Shown: positions 45,773 through 55,149, counted from the first letter of the stretch. The stretch is DNA of 64,000 nucleotides from Variovorax sp. OV329 (GCF_900114785.1 NZ_FOUG01000008.1:62001-126000); one strand, 5' to 3'. Notes: generated from the letters alone by a model not told the origin. Numbers and translations are program-made.

Positions 45773-48700
45773 TCAGCGGCCCCGCAGCCGGTCGAACTTG
45801 ATCGTGTAGATCAGGTCCGCCCCGTAATGCTCGCCCGCCTGGCCGCGCAGGGTCAGGCGCTGCGTCAGGTCGTAGAAGATGAAGAAGGTGCCCAGCGTGC
45901 CGGCCATGCTGCGCTCGTAAGTGACGTAGAAGTCCTGCGACAGGCGCTTGCCCAGGGTCACCGAGGATTCCTGCAGTTCGCCGTTGGGGCTGGGGCCCTT
46001 GAAGCCGATCTCGTCCAGGCCGAAGCGGCTGGCCAGGTTGCCGGTGCTGGAGTCGGCGCCGAAGCGCCCCAGCAGCGCCAGCGCGGCCTGCTGCATCAGG
46101 ATGGCCTCGCCGCCGTTGGAAGCGGAAGCGCGGCCCAGCATGATCCACGACAGCGTCTCCGCATCCGACAGCGGCGGCTCCGAGTACAGCTTGACGCGCG
46201 GCGCGCTGGCGGTGCCGCTGATCTGCACGCCGGCGCGCTGCGAGATGTTGGGGCGGATCGCCAGCACGTCCAGCTGCGGGTTGTCGAAGGGGCCGTTGAA
46301 GCGGGCGATGCCGGTCTCCACGTTCAACTGCTGGCCGTAGGCGCGGTACACGCCGTTGACCGTGCGCACCTCGCCGGTGATGCGCGGCGGGCTGCCGGCA
46401 CCGACGGCGCGGATGTCCAGCTGGCCCTCCAGCCGCGTGGTGATGCCGCGGCCCTGCACCGCGAAGTCCTTGCCCAGGTCCAGCTCCACCTGGATGTCGG
46501 CCGGACGCGGCGTCTGCGGCGTGTTGACGGCCTGTGCCTGCGCCTGCTGTTGTTGCGCGCCGCGCTCCCTGGTGCGCGCGGCGGCCTCGGCTGCGGCGCG
46601 CTCGCGGGCGGCGGAGCGCACCACCACGTCGGTGCCCAGGCTCGGCGCGGTGTCGGGCGGCAGGATGATGACGCCGCGGTCGGTGCGCAGCTTGCCGCGC
46701 ACGGTGATCTGCCGGTCCTGCAGGCGCACCTGCAGGTCGCCCGAGAGCGTCACCTGCCGGTCGCTGCGCACCAGCACGCGCAGCGAGCGGATCTCGCCCT
46801 GCATGTCCATGCGGATGCCGCTGCCGCCGGCCACCGTGGGCTCGCCCCATCGCGCATTGCCGCGCACGGTCAAGCGGCCGCCGTCGGCCGCGGCCTCGCT
46901 GGCCGCGGTGCTCAGGTTGCCGCTGCGCCCGGGGATGCGGACGCGGCTGCCCGGGCCGCCGCTGAGGGTGAAATCGTCCACGGTCAGCTGGCGGCCGCTG
47001 AGGGTGGCGCGCAGCCGGCCGTCGCGCAGGTCCAGGCCTTCGACCGCGGAGCGCAGGCCCAGCTCGTCGGCGGCCAGCCGGCCGTTCCAGGTGGGCGCAT
47101 CGCGGCTGCCGGAGAGGGTCAGGTTCGCATCCAGCGTGCCGTTGATGCGCCAGCCCGGCGGCGCCAGCATGGACCACACGCCCAGCCGAGGCATGCGTGC
47201 CTCCAGCTGGCCGGCCAGCGGCGCGTTCTCGGGCCAGCGCCAGCCGGCGCCGTCGCGCGCCAGCCGCGTGGAGGCCTGCGCCTTCAAGACGCCGGCGCGC
47301 TCCGAGTCCCACACCAGCCTGGCACGCAGCGCGTCGCCCTCGGCATCGACCACCAGCTCCGCCTGCTTCAGGCCGGCCGGCGTGCTGGCGCCGTTGCGGC
47401 CGCTGGCATCGGCGTCGGTGGTGATCTCTTCGGCCGTGCCGGTGCCGGTGCTGTGCACGCGGGTCACCATGGCCGCCTCGCCGGCCTGCACGCGCAGGTC
47501 GCCGCTCGCGCGGGCCAGCCGCACATGGGCGCGCAGGCGGTCGCCGGCATCCACGTCCCAGTCGCCTTCGAAGAGCAGGTCGCCGCTCACGCCCATCTCG
47601 CTGAGCGAGCCGGCGCCCACGGCGTCGGCCCAGGCCATGGGCAGGCCCTGCATCTTGCCCGCGGACTGCAGGCGCAGCGCGCGGCGCGTGGGCGGGCCGC
47701 TGCGGCTGAAGCGGGTGGGCTGCCATTCCAGCCGCACGCTGCCGGGCTGCGGGCCGGTGATGATTGCGGCGCCGCCGCTGCCATCCATCTGCAGGGTGCC
47801 GTCGGTGTCGCCGCCGCTGGTGCGGATGGTGGCCGAGAGCGTGCGCTGCAGCACGAGCTTCCAGGGCGGCGGCGCATTGCGCGCATTGGGCCGCAGCTGC
47901 GCCGTCAGGCTCGCGACCTCGGCCCGCCATTGGCGCGCGCGTTCCTGGCCGCCGCTGCCCTTGAGCTGCAGCGTCACCTGGCGGATGGGCGAAACGGCCT
48001 CGCCATCGACTTCGATGCGCGCACGCGCCAGGCTGCCGTCGACCGAGGCGCGCAGGTCGCGCAGCTGCCAGCGTTCCTCGCCTGATGCTCCCTCGGGCTG
48101 CCAGCTCAGGCGAGGCAGCACCAGTTGTGCCGACAAGGTGGGCTCGGCCACGCCGCGCGGCATGGCTTGCTCGGGCGCCGTCAATCGCTGCTGCAGCGTC
48201 TGCCAGCCGCCGGTGAATCGCGCATCCAGCGTGCCGTTGCCCTGCAGCGCCAGGCCGGCCAGCGCGTCCGCGAGGCCCGGCAGGCGCTCGATCCAGGCCT
48301 GCAGCGCGGCGGCATCGTCGATCCGGGCGTTGACCTGGCCCTGGCCCTTGCTCGGCGCCATGTCGGCCTGGGCATTGACCTCGGCGCCGGGCAGGGTGAG
48401 GCGCAGCGTGCCGTCGCCCGATTTCGCCTCGGGCCGGGCGCGCAGCTTGCCTTCCAGCTGGGCGCCGGCCGCGTCCACCTGCAGGTTGCTCAGGGTGAGC
48501 AGCGCGTCCTGCCACAGGCCGCGCGCCGTCACGCGCTCGATGGCCAGGCCCTCGAGCGAATCGCGCGCCGCCCTTGCGCCGGCGCCGCCGCGCGCGCGCA
48601 GGTCGACGGCGAAGTCGATGCGCCCGCCTTCCTTCTGCTGCGCTTCCAGCTTGCCCTCGACCGGCGCGCCGTCCAGCTGCGTGTGCAGCTCGCCCAGCCT

Positions 48701-49894
48701 CAGGTTCTTGACCTCGAGCCTGGCCTGCCAGGGCTCGGGCGCAGGCCGCCAGCTGCCGCTGCCCTCGATGCGGCCGCCACCGGCATCGATGCGCAGCTGC
48801 GGTACCACCCATTCGCTTCCATCGAAGCTGGCCTGGGCCTGCAGCCGGGCGATGGGCAACTGGCCTTCGTCCCAGGGACCGGGGTCGGCATTGCGCAGGT
48901 CGGCCGTGCCTTCCCAACCCAAAGCACCCAGGGTTGCGGCCGGGCCGGCATGCACCTCGCCGCTCAGGCGCGTGGCGGGCGCCTCGGGCCAGAGGCGGGC
49001 GAGGTCGACGTCCTGCAGCAGCGCGTCCACTTTCACCAGGGGCTGGGCCTGCCAGGGCGCGAGTTCCGCGTGCACCCGGGCCTGCATGCCGGCGGCCTCC
49101 TCGGTGGGCACGATCTCGGCGTCCAGCTGCAGGCGCGCGTCGGCGCCCGCCAGCGGGCCGCGCAGGCTGGCGCGGGCCTGGACCTCGATGCGGCGTTCCG
49201 CGTCCAGCGGGGCCTGCACCTTCCCGTCCAGCTTCACGTCCAGGTCCATGGGCGCCGCGCCCTGCAGCCGGGCCTTGGCGCTGTAGTGGCCGTCCGCCAG
49301 GTCCACGCCATCGACGTCCAGTTGGTGCTCACCTCCCTCGAAGGCATAGCGGCCCGCCAGGCCCGTGGCCACCACCTCGGGCGGTCCGGCCCAGCGCAGC
49401 CGGTCGACCTTGAAGGGCAGCTCGATGGCCAGCGGCAGCAGCAGCTGCTGCAAGGGTTCGGGTGGCGGGCTGTTCTCGGGCTTGGGGCCGATGGGCGCGA
49501 TGTCGACCTGCGCGATGTGCACCTCGCCCAGCTGCAGCCGGCGCCGCAGCAGCGAGGGCCAGTGCCATCCCAGCGTGGCGTCGGTCAGCTCCACCGACAT
49601 GCCGGGGCTTTGCCAGCGCAGCCGGCCGATGTGGCCGCCGGCCAGCAGCGAGCCTTCGACGTTCTCATGCGTGAGCTGCTGGTCGGCCGGCAGGTAGCGG
49701 GCCGCCTGCGCCAGCGCGAAGGCCAGCGACTGGTTCGAGCCCAGCCACCACCAGGCGCCGGCCAGTGCCAGGGCCAGCACCACCAGCAGGCTGGCGAAGC
49801 TCCAGGCCAGGCCCCGCGCGACGCGCCGCGCGCGCGAGCGCGGCCGCGGCGTTTCGCCGTTGGCGGTGGAGGAGGGTGAGGCGTCGTCGTTCAC
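45773..49894 (-). CDS. tamB: Translocation and assembly module subunit TamB
   Basis: A 1373-residue inner-membrane-anchored protein. One membrane span near the N-terminus (GLAWSFASLLVVLALALAGAWWWLG) is followed by a very long stretch of repeating beta strands, the groove-like AsmA/TamB repeat, and a conserved C-terminal DUF490 domain (RNGELQ-type end with GKRLSQDFYVTYERSM and FDRLRGR). It spans the periplasm and works with TamA in outer-membrane protein insertion, and in lipid transport across the periplasm. A Gln/Ala linker (QQQQAQAQAV) lies near residue 1090. The gene starts eleven bases after tamA. Confidence 0.94.
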   Translation of the reverse strand: MNDDASPSSTANGETPRPRSRARRVARGLAWSFASLLVVLALALAGAWWWLGSNQSLAFALAQAARYLPADQQLTHENVEGSLLAGGHIGRLRWQSPGMSVELTDATLGWHWPSLLRRRLQLGEVHIAQVDIAPIGPKPENSPPPEPLQQLLLPLAIELPFKVDRLRWAGPPEVVATGLAGRYAFEGGEHQLDVDGVDLADGHYSAKARLQGAAPMDLDVKLDGKVQAPLDAERRIEVQARASLRGPLAGADARLQLDAEIVPTEEAAGMQARVHAELAPWQAQPLVKVDALLQDVDLARLWPEAPATRLSGEVHAGPAATLGALGWEGTADLRNADPGPWDEGQLPIARLQAQASFDGSEWVVPQLRIDAGGGRIEGSGSWRPAPEPWQARLEVKNLRLGELHTQLDGAPVEGKLEAQQKEGGRIDFAVDLRARGGAGARAARDSLEGLAIERVTARGLWQDALLTLSNLQVDAAGAQLEGKLRARPEAKSGDGTLRLTLPGAEVNAQADMAPSKGQGQVNARIDDAAALQAWIERLPGLADALAGLALQGNGTLDARFTGGWQTLQQRLTAPEQAMPRGVAEPTLSAQLVLPRLSWQPEGASGEERWQLRDLRASVDGSLARARIEVDGEAVSPIRQVTLQLKGSGGQERARQWRAEVASLTAQLRPNARNAPPPWKLVLQRTLSATIRTSGGDTDGTLQMDGSGGAAIITGPQPGSVRLEWQPTRFSRSGPPTRRALRLQSAGKMQGLPMAWADAVGAGSLSEMGVSGDLLFEGDWDVDAGDRLRAHVRLARASGDLRVQAGEAAMVTRVHSTGTGTAEEITTDADASGRNGASTPAGLKQAELVVDAEGDALRARLVWDSERAGVLKAQASTRLARDGAGWRWPENAPLAGQLEARMPRLGVWSMLAPPGWRINGTLDANLTLSGSRDAPTWNGRLAADELGLRSAVEGLDLRDGRLRATLSGRQLTVDDFTLSGGPGSRVRIPGRSGNLSTAASEAAADGGRLTVRGNARWGEPTVAGGSGIRMDMQGEIRSLRVLVRSDRQVTLSGDLQVRLQDRQITVRGKLRTDRGVIILPPDTAPSLGTDVVVRSAARERAAAEAAARTRERGAQQQQAQAQAVNTPQTPRPADIQVELDLGKDFAVQGRGITTRLEGQLDIRAVGAGSPPRITGEVRTVNGVYRAYGQQLNVETGIARFNGPFDNPQLDVLAIRPNISQRAGVQISGTASAPRVKLYSEPPLSDAETLSWIMLGRASASNGGEAILMQQAALALLGRFGADSSTGNLASRFGLDEIGFKGPSPNGELQESSVTLGKRLSQDFYVTYERSMAGTLGTFFIFYDLTQRLTLRGQAGEHYGADLIYTIKFDRLRGR

Positions 49895-49904
49895 GTCAAC
49901 TGCG

Positions 49905-51815
49905 TCAGAAGGTGAAGCCGAAGCGCAGGTGCAGGCGGAAGGCCTTCACGTCGATGCCATAGGCCAGGTCGGCCTGCAAGGGCCCCACGGGGCTGCGCCA
50001 GCGCACGCCGACGCCGGTGCCCACCTTGAGCTTGCCCAGGTCGGCCGGTTCGTCGGCCACCGCGCCGGCATCGACGAAGACCACGCCCTCGAAATCGCTG
50101 AGCCGGCCGTCGCGCACGATGGGCTGCTGCCACTCGACGCTGGCCACGTTCATGTAGCGGCCGGCCTGGATCTGCCCGCTGGCGTTGACCACGCCGATCT
50201 GGCGGTAGCTGTAGCCGCGCACGGTGGTGTCGCCGCCGGTGAGGAACTGCAGCGACTGCGGGATCTGCGCCGCTTCCTTCGCGTTGACGGCGCCTGCCTC
50301 GGCACGCAGGGCCAGGCGCGGTCGCCGCGCTGCGAGCATCGGGTCGGCGTCCGAGCCGATGGGGAAAAGGCCCAGCCAGCGGCCATAGACGCGCAGGAAG
50401 GGCAGGTTCTCGCCGCGCAGCGTGTAGCCCGCGCCCAGCTCCACCGCCAGGCCATTGCCGCTGGTCGGCGCGGCGGGGTTGTCGAAGTAGCGGCCGGTCC
50501 AGCCCCAGTTGATGCTCAGTGCGGAGCCCGAGGGCGGCGGGTCGATGCCGCGGCTGACCGAGTAGTCGTACTGCAGGTAGACGCTGCGGTCGATGTGGTC
50601 GCCGGCGCGGCTGCGGCCGGTGCGCCAGCGGGCGCTGTCCACGCTGTAGTCGCCGGCATTGTTGTCGCGCTGCAGCTGGGCCAGGTTGAACCAGCGCCAG
50701 CCGGAGTCCGCCGGCAGGCCGGTCCACTCGGTGCTCAGCAGCTTGGTGTTCTTGTCCAGCGAGAGACGAGAGACCGAACGCCAGTCCAGGATCGGCATCT
50801 TGTTGTGGATGTGGTCGATCGAGATGCGCGGGCCGCTGTCGGAGGTGAAGCCCACGCCCAGCACCACCTTCTGGAAAGGCGCCTCGCGCACCTGGGCGGT
50901 GACGGGGGCGGCATCCGGGTCGGTGCCCTCGTCGGTGTCCATCGTAAGGAAGACCGAGTCGTAGTAGCCGCTGCTGGCCAGGCGCAGCTGCGCGTCCAGC
51001 AGGCGCTGCTGGTCGTAGTCCTGTCCGGTGGGCAGGCGCGCGATCCGCCGCGCCGCGTCCGGGTCGTAGCGCTCGGAGCCGTTGATGATGAGCGGGCCGA
51101 AGCGATAGGCGGGGCCGGACGCGAAGCCCACCTGCAGCCCGGCGGTCGACTGGTCGGCATCGATGTCGGCCAGGCTGCTGTCGATGCGCGCCGTGGGGTA
51201 GCGCCGGGCGGCCAGCGTGCGCAGGCTGACGGTCTTGGCCGCGTCCCAGCCCTGCTGCGTGAAGATCTGGCCGGGCGGCAGCCGCCACCCGCTGCGGATC
51301 TCGTTGCGCTGGGCCTCGTCCCGCGGGTCCTGGGCCACCGGGCCCTGGAAGTTCAGCTGCACCTTCTCGATGCGGGTGGCCGGGCCCGGCTCCACCGTGA
51401 TGTGGATGGCGCGGGGCGCCTTCTCGCTGTCGGGCGTGTCCTTCAGCTCCAGCGTGAGGGTGGGCGTGAAGTAGCCCAGGGTGTTGAGCAATTCGCGCGC
51501 ATTGCCCTCGGCCGCCACCATGAGCCGCGACACCTCGTTGGCCGCCAGGTCGTTGAGCCTGCGGTAGCGCTGCAGGTCCAGGTGCGTCTCGAGGAAGGCG
51601 GTGATGGTCTTGTCGGGCGACTCGACCTCCAGTGTGAAGGCATCGCGCGCATCCTTGCGGCCCTCGCCGTCGGTGGCGATGGCGTTCTCGGTGTCGGCTG
51701 CGGGCTCGTCGGATTTTTTCGACAGCAAGCTGCACCCCTGCAGCAGGAGCGCGCAAGACAAAAGCAGGAGCGCCGGCCACCAAGCCGGCGCACGAAGGGA
51801 AGCCGCCCTGAGCAT
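49905..51815 (-). CDS. tamA: Outer-membrane assembly module subunit TamA (Omp85 family)
   Basis: A 636-residue outer-membrane protein. The N-terminal third carries POTRA-like domains (FTLEVESPDKTITAFLETHL, YFTPTLTLELKDT, GPLIINGSERYDPDAARRIA). A 16-stranded barrel follows, with the family motif RGYSYRQIG and the end GIDVKAFRLHLRFGFTF, which finishes in Phe. The signal sequence ends in a lipobox (LLLQGC), so the N-terminus may be lipidated, unlike E. coli TamA. The chosen Met gives a signal peptide without the 10-residue extension upstream. Operon with tamB. Confidence 0.93.
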   Translation of the reverse strand: MLRAASLRAPAWWPALLLLSCALLLQGCSLLSKKSDEPAADTENAIATDGEGRKDARDAFTLEVESPDKTITAFLETHLDLQRYRRLNDLAANEVSRLMVAAEGNARELLNTLGYFTPTLTLELKDTPDSEKAPRAIHITVEPGPATRIEKVQLNFQGPVAQDPRDEAQRNEIRSGWRLPPGQIFTQQGWDAAKTVSLRTLAARRYPTARIDSSLADIDADQSTAGLQVGFASGPAYRFGPLIINGSERYDPDAARRIARLPTGQDYDQQRLLDAQLRLASSGYYDSVFLTMDTDEGTDPDAAPVTAQVREAPFQKVVLGVGFTSDSGPRISIDHIHNKMPILDWRSVSRLSLDKNTKLLSTEWTGLPADSGWRWFNLAQLQRDNNAGDYSVDSARWRTGRSRAGDHIDRSVYLQYDYSVSRGIDPPPSGSALSINWGWTGRYFDNPAAPTSGNGLAVELGAGYTLRGENLPFLRVYGRWLGLFPIGSDADPMLAARRPRLALRAEAGAVNAKEAAQIPQSLQFLTGGDTTVRGYSYRQIGVVNASGQIQAGRYMNVASVEWQQPIVRDGRLSDFEGVVFVDAGAVADEPADLGKLKVGTGVGVRWRSPVGPLQADLAYGIDVKAFRLHLRFGFTF

Positions 51816-51879
51816 CGGGTCGATTCTGACATCGCCGGCGACCATCCCGGCGCGCCCTGCAAAAGCGGGCGCCGGCGCG

Positions 51880-53067
51880 CTACTTGGTGAGCATGCGCAT
51901 GGCTTCTTCCAGCCCGCGCAGCGTGAGCGGATACATGCGATGCGACATCAGCTGCTGGATCACCGAGATGCTCTGGCGGTATTGCCACACGCCCTGCGGC
52001 TCGGGGTTGATCCAGGCGAACTTGGGGAAGGCGTGCGTGAGGCGCTGCAGCCACTCGGCGCCGGCCTCCTCGTTGTTGTATTCCACGCTGCCGCCGGGCT
52101 GCAGGATCTCGTAGGGGCTCATGGTGGCGTCGCCCACGAAGATCAGCTTGTAGTCCTTGTTGTACTTGCGCAGGATGTCCCAGGTGGCGAACTTCTCGGC
52201 GAAGCGGCGCCTGTTGTTCTTCCACATGAAGTCGTAGACGCAGTTGTGGAAGTAGTAGAACTCCAGGTGCTTGAACTCGGTCTTCACGGCGGAGAACAGC
52301 TCTTCCACGCGCTGGATGTGCTCGTCCATGGTGCCGCCCACGTCCATCAGCAGCAGCACCTTCACGTTGTTGTGGCGCTCGGGCCGCATCTTGATGTCGA
52401 GGTAGCCGGCGTTGGCGGCGGTGCGGCTGATGGTCTCGTCCAGGTCCAGCTCGTTCTCGTGGCCCTCGCGCGCGAACTTGCGCAGGCGCCGCAGCGCGAC
52501 CTTGATGTTGCGCGTGCCCAGTTCCTGGGTGTCGTCGTAGTCCTTGTAGGCGCGCTGGTCCCACACCTTGACGGCGCTCTTGTTCTTGCCGGCGCCGCCG
52601 ATGCGGATGCCCTGCGGGTTGTAGCCGCCGTGGCCGAAGGGCGAGGTGCCGCCCGTGCCGATCCACTTGTTGCCGCCCTCGTGGCGTTCCTTCTGTTCCT
52701 CGAAGCGCTTCTTCAGCGTCTCCATGAGCTCGTCCCAGCCCATCTTCTCGATCTTGGCCTTTTCCTCGGCGCTGAACTCGCGCTCCAGCGTCTTGCGCAG
52801 CCAGTCCAGCGGCACTTCCTTGGAAAAATCGGTGAGCAGCTCGATGCCCTTGAAGTAGGCGGCGAAGGCGCGGTCGAACTTGTCGTAGTGCTTCTCGTCC
52901 TTCACCAGCGCGGTGCGGCTGAGGTAGTAGAAATCGTCCAGGCTGAAAGCGCCCTCGGAATTGGGCCCGACCACGTCGGCCTCCAGCGCTTCCAGCAGCG
53001 TGAGGTATTCCTTGACCGACACCGGCAGCTTGGCCGAGCGGAGGGTGTAGAAGAAGTCGATCAGCAT
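51880..53067 (-). CDS. VWA-containing CoxE-like protein
   Basis: A 395-residue cytoplasmic protein with a C-terminal von Willebrand A domain. The first metal motif is Asp242-Val-Gly-Gly-Thr246 (LLLMDVGGTMDEH) instead of DxSxS. The N-terminal half is helical and charged (FRKTLEREFSAEEKAKIEKM-like), with a Gly-rich loop GGTSPFGHGGYNPQGIRIGG. CoxE/VWA proteins work with MoxR ATPases to mature enzymes or complexes. The MoxR gene is about 1.2 kb away on the same strand, with other genes in between. Confidence 0.87.
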   Translation of the reverse strand: MLIDFFYTLRSAKLPVSVKEYLTLLEALEADVVGPNSEGAFSLDDFYYLSRTALVKDEKHYDKFDRAFAAYFKGIELLTDFSKEVPLDWLRKTLEREFSAEEKAKIEKMGWDELMETLKKRFEEQKERHEGGNKWIGTGGTSPFGHGGYNPQGIRIGGAGKNKSAVKVWDQRAYKDYDDTQELGTRNIKVALRRLRKFAREGHENELDLDETISRTAANAGYLDIKMRPERHNNVKVLLLMDVGGTMDEHIQRVEELFSAVKTEFKHLEFYYFHNCVYDFMWKNNRRRFAEKFATWDILRKYNKDYKLIFVGDATMSPYEILQPGGSVEYNNEEAGAEWLQRLTHAFPKFAWINPEPQGVWQYRQSISVIQQLMSHRMYPLTLRGLEEAMRMLTK

Positions 53068-53171
53068 GGTTCAGGCTCCTGGCCAGCGGGACGGGCTCTG
53101 GCGGAAATGCAGGCAGGCATGCACGCGCACCACATCGGAATTGAAATCAAAGTGCAGGGTTTACGTCCGCG

Positions 53172-53387
53172 TCACAGGCGAACGCCCAGGTCCTGTGCGA
53201 TCTGCTCGAGGCTTTGTGCCTGACCGGGGTTCGCGTCGGCCCACGCTGCGCGGCGGCACAGCTCCTCGTAGACCTCGTCGGACATGGGCGGCATGGCTTC
53301 ATCGGAAATGCTGTCCCACAGGTCTTCGACCAACTGCAGCTTCTCGTGCACGCCGAGCTCGAAGATGTCTTTCGAGAGTGCATTCAT
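53172..53387 (-). CDS. Addiction-module (TIGR02574-type) antitoxin-like protein, orphan
   Basis: A 71-residue acidic protein (LSKDIFELGVHEKLQLVEDL, WDSISDEAMPP, RRAAWADANPGQAQSLEQI). It matches the short putative addiction-module component family usually paired with a RelE/ParE-like toxin. No toxin gene is adjacent: the 104 bases downstream are empty, and the neighbours are an acetyltransferase and the VWA protein. It may be a lone regulator or a remnant. GGAAGGGA is a good ribosome binding site. Confidence 0.78.
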   Translation of the reverse strand: MNALSKDIFELGVHEKLQLVEDLWDSISDEAMPPMSDEVYEELCRRAAWADANPGQAQSLEQIAQDLGVRL

Positions 53388-53413
53388 GCCGGTCCCTTCC
53401 AAGAAAAAGGCCG

Positions 53414-54010
53414 TCAGGCCTGGCGCGGCTTGTCCAGCAGGTACAGCAGTTGCGCCTTCACCTCGGGCCATTCGCCGCTGCGCAGGCTGTACATCACCGT
53501 GTCGCGGATGCTGCCGTCGCGGCGCATGGCGTGGCCGCGGATCACGCCGTCCTTGCGGGCGCCCAGGCGTTCGATGGCGCGCTGCGAGGCATGGTTGAAA
53601 TTGTCCGTGCGCCAGCCGACCACGTGGCAGCCCAGGGATTCGAAGGCGTGCGTGAGCAGCAGCAGCTTGCAGGTGGTGTTCACATGCGTGCGCTGCACGC
53701 TGCCGGCATACCAGGTGTAGCCGATCTCCACCCGCTTCACCGCCGGCAGCACGTCGTGGTAGCTGCTGGTGCCCAGCACCTTGCCGCTGGCTTCGTCGAT
53801 CACCGCGAAGGCGAAGCGGTCGGTGGCCTGGAGCGCGGCCTCGATGTACGCGCGGGTCTGATCGGGCTCGGGCACCGAGGTCACGCGGATCTTCCACAGC
53901 TGGCCGTCGGCGGCGGCCTCGCGCAGGCCCTGCTCGTGCAGGGGCGTGAGCGGCACCATGGCCACGCCGCGGGCCGAGAGGTTCACCGGTTCGACGAAGG
54001 AGGAGCTCAT
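53414..54010 (-). CDS. GNAT-family N-acetyltransferase (RimJ-like)
   Basis: A 198-residue acetyltransferase. Motif A-like stretch RTHVNTTCKLLLLTHAFESL and NHASQRAIERLGARKDGVIRGH show the GNAT acetyl-CoA fold of the RimJ/RimL branch (VMYSLRSGEWPEV close to the end). The substrate is unknown. The Met before SSSFVEPVNL was chosen; the longer frame is low-complexity shadow. It stands between the small membrane protein and the antitoxin-like gene. Confidence 0.87.
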   Translation of the reverse strand: MSSSFVEPVNLSARGVAMVPLTPLHEQGLREAAADGQLWKIRVTSVPEPDQTRAYIEAALQATDRFAFAVIDEASGKVLGTSSYHDVLPAVKRVEIGYTWYAGSVQRTHVNTTCKLLLLTHAFESLGCHVVGWRTDNFNHASQRAIERLGARKDGVIRGHAMRRDGSIRDTVMYSLRSGEWPEVKAQLLYLLDKPRQA

Positions 54011-54032
54011 GGATACGAAGGGGAAGAGGACG

Positions 54033-54296
54033 TCAGATGCGCGGATCGCCGTAGCGGCGGATGTACCAGCGGCGCGCCAGCTGCACGCCGGCGCCGCCGC
54101 CCAGGCCGATGAGCAGGATGCCGCCCATCGCGCGGCCGGAGTAGCTGCCGCCGTCGGCAAAGGCGTCCAGCCCCATGAAGAGACCGGCGTAGCGCCCGAT
54201 CAGCGCGCCCAGCAGGAAGCCCGCGGCCTGCGCCACGCCCTGCACCAGCAGGCGGCTGGTGGATGGCGTGTTGCTCTTGTTGCCCGGCGTGCTCAT
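54033..54296 (-). CDS. Small membrane protein of unknown function
   Basis: An 87-residue protein with two hydrophobic segments (GVAQAAGFLLGALIGRYAGLF and MGGILLIGLGGGAGVQLARR) joined by a short polar loop, and a basic C-terminus. It lies 10 bases after the MoxR gene and so is probably part of the same transcript. It may tether the ATPase-VWA pair to the membrane, but that is only a guess from position. Confidence 0.72.
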   Translation of the reverse strand: MSTPGNKSNTPSTSRLLVQGVAQAAGFLLGALIGRYAGLFMGLDAFADGGSYSGRAMGGILLIGLGGGAGVQLARRWYIRRYGDPRI

Positions 54297-54306
54297 GTCG
54301 CCCGGC

Positions 54307-55149
54307 TCAGCGGTTGTGCCGCTGCATGAAGACCAGCTTCTCGAACAGGGTCACGTCCTGCTCGTTCTTGAGCAGCGCGCCCACCAGCGGCGGCACGGCG
54401 ACCTTGTCGTCCTTGCTCTGCAGCGCCTCCAGCGGGATGTCCTCGGCCACCAGCAGCTTGAGCCAGTCGAGCAGTTCGGACGTAGAGGGCTTCTTCTTCA
54501 GGCCGGGCAGGTTGCGCACGTCGTAGAAGGTCTTCATCGCCGCCGCCAGCAGGTCCTGCTTGAGCGTGGGGAAGTGCACCGCCACGATGCTCTTCATCGT
54601 CTCGGCGTCGGGGAACTTGATGTAGTGGAAGAAGCAGCGGCGCAGGAAGGCGTCGGGCAGCTCCTTCTCGTTGTTGGAGGTGATGAACACCACGGGGCGA
54701 TGCTTGGCCTTGATGAGTTCGTGCGTCTCGTAGCAGTAGAACTCCATCCGGTCGAGCTCGCGCAAGAGGTCGTTCGGGAATTCGATGTCGGCCTTGTCGA
54801 TCTCGTCGATGAGCAGCGCCACCGGCTGGTCGGCCGTGAAGGCCTCCCACAGGACACCCTTGACGATGTAGTTGTGGATGTCCTTGACGCGCTCGTCGCC
54901 CAGCTGCGAATCGCGCAGGCGGCTCACCGCGTCGTACTCGTACAGGCCCTGCTGGGCCTTGGTGGTCGACTTGATGTGCCATTGCAAGAGCGGCAGGGCC
55001 AGCGCGCTGGACACTTCCTCGGCCAGCATGGTCTTGCCGGTGCCCGGCTCGCCCTTGACCAGCAGGGGGCGCTTGAGGGTGATGGACGCGTTGACCGCGA
55101 GCATCAGATCCTGTGTGGCAACGTAGTTGTCGGAACCCTTGAATTTCAT
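54307..55149 (-). CDS. MoxR-family AAA+ ATPase
   Basis: A 280-residue ATPase: Walker A LVKGEPGTGKTMLAEEV, Walker B ALLIDEIDKAD, sensor region VVFITSNNEKELPDAFLRR with the arginine finger, and the C-terminal helical lid. MoxR proteins act as chaperones, inserting cofactors or remodelling complexes together with a VWA protein. The VWA partner here is separated from it by three small genes. First gene of the run; divergent from the cytochrome gene. Confidence 0.93.
   Translation of the reverse strand: MKFKGSDNYVATQDLMLAVNASITLKRPLLVKGEPGTGKTMLAEEVSSALALPLLQWHIKSTTKAQQGLYEYDAVSRLRDSQLGDERVKDIHNYIVKGVLWEAFTADQPVALLIDEIDKADIEFPNDLLRELDRMEFYCYETHELIKAKHRPVVFITSNNEKELPDAFLRRCFFHYIKFPDAETMKSIVAVHFPTLKQDLLAAAMKTFYDVRNLPGLKKKPSTSELLDWLKLLVAEDIPLEALQSKDDKVAVPPLVGALLKNEQDVTLFEKLVFMQRHNR

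Noticed and set aside
46356-49286. A 976-codon open frame antisense to tamB
   Set aside because: Ser/Arg/Pro-rich shadow frame without any recognisable fold; tamB is clearly the real gene.
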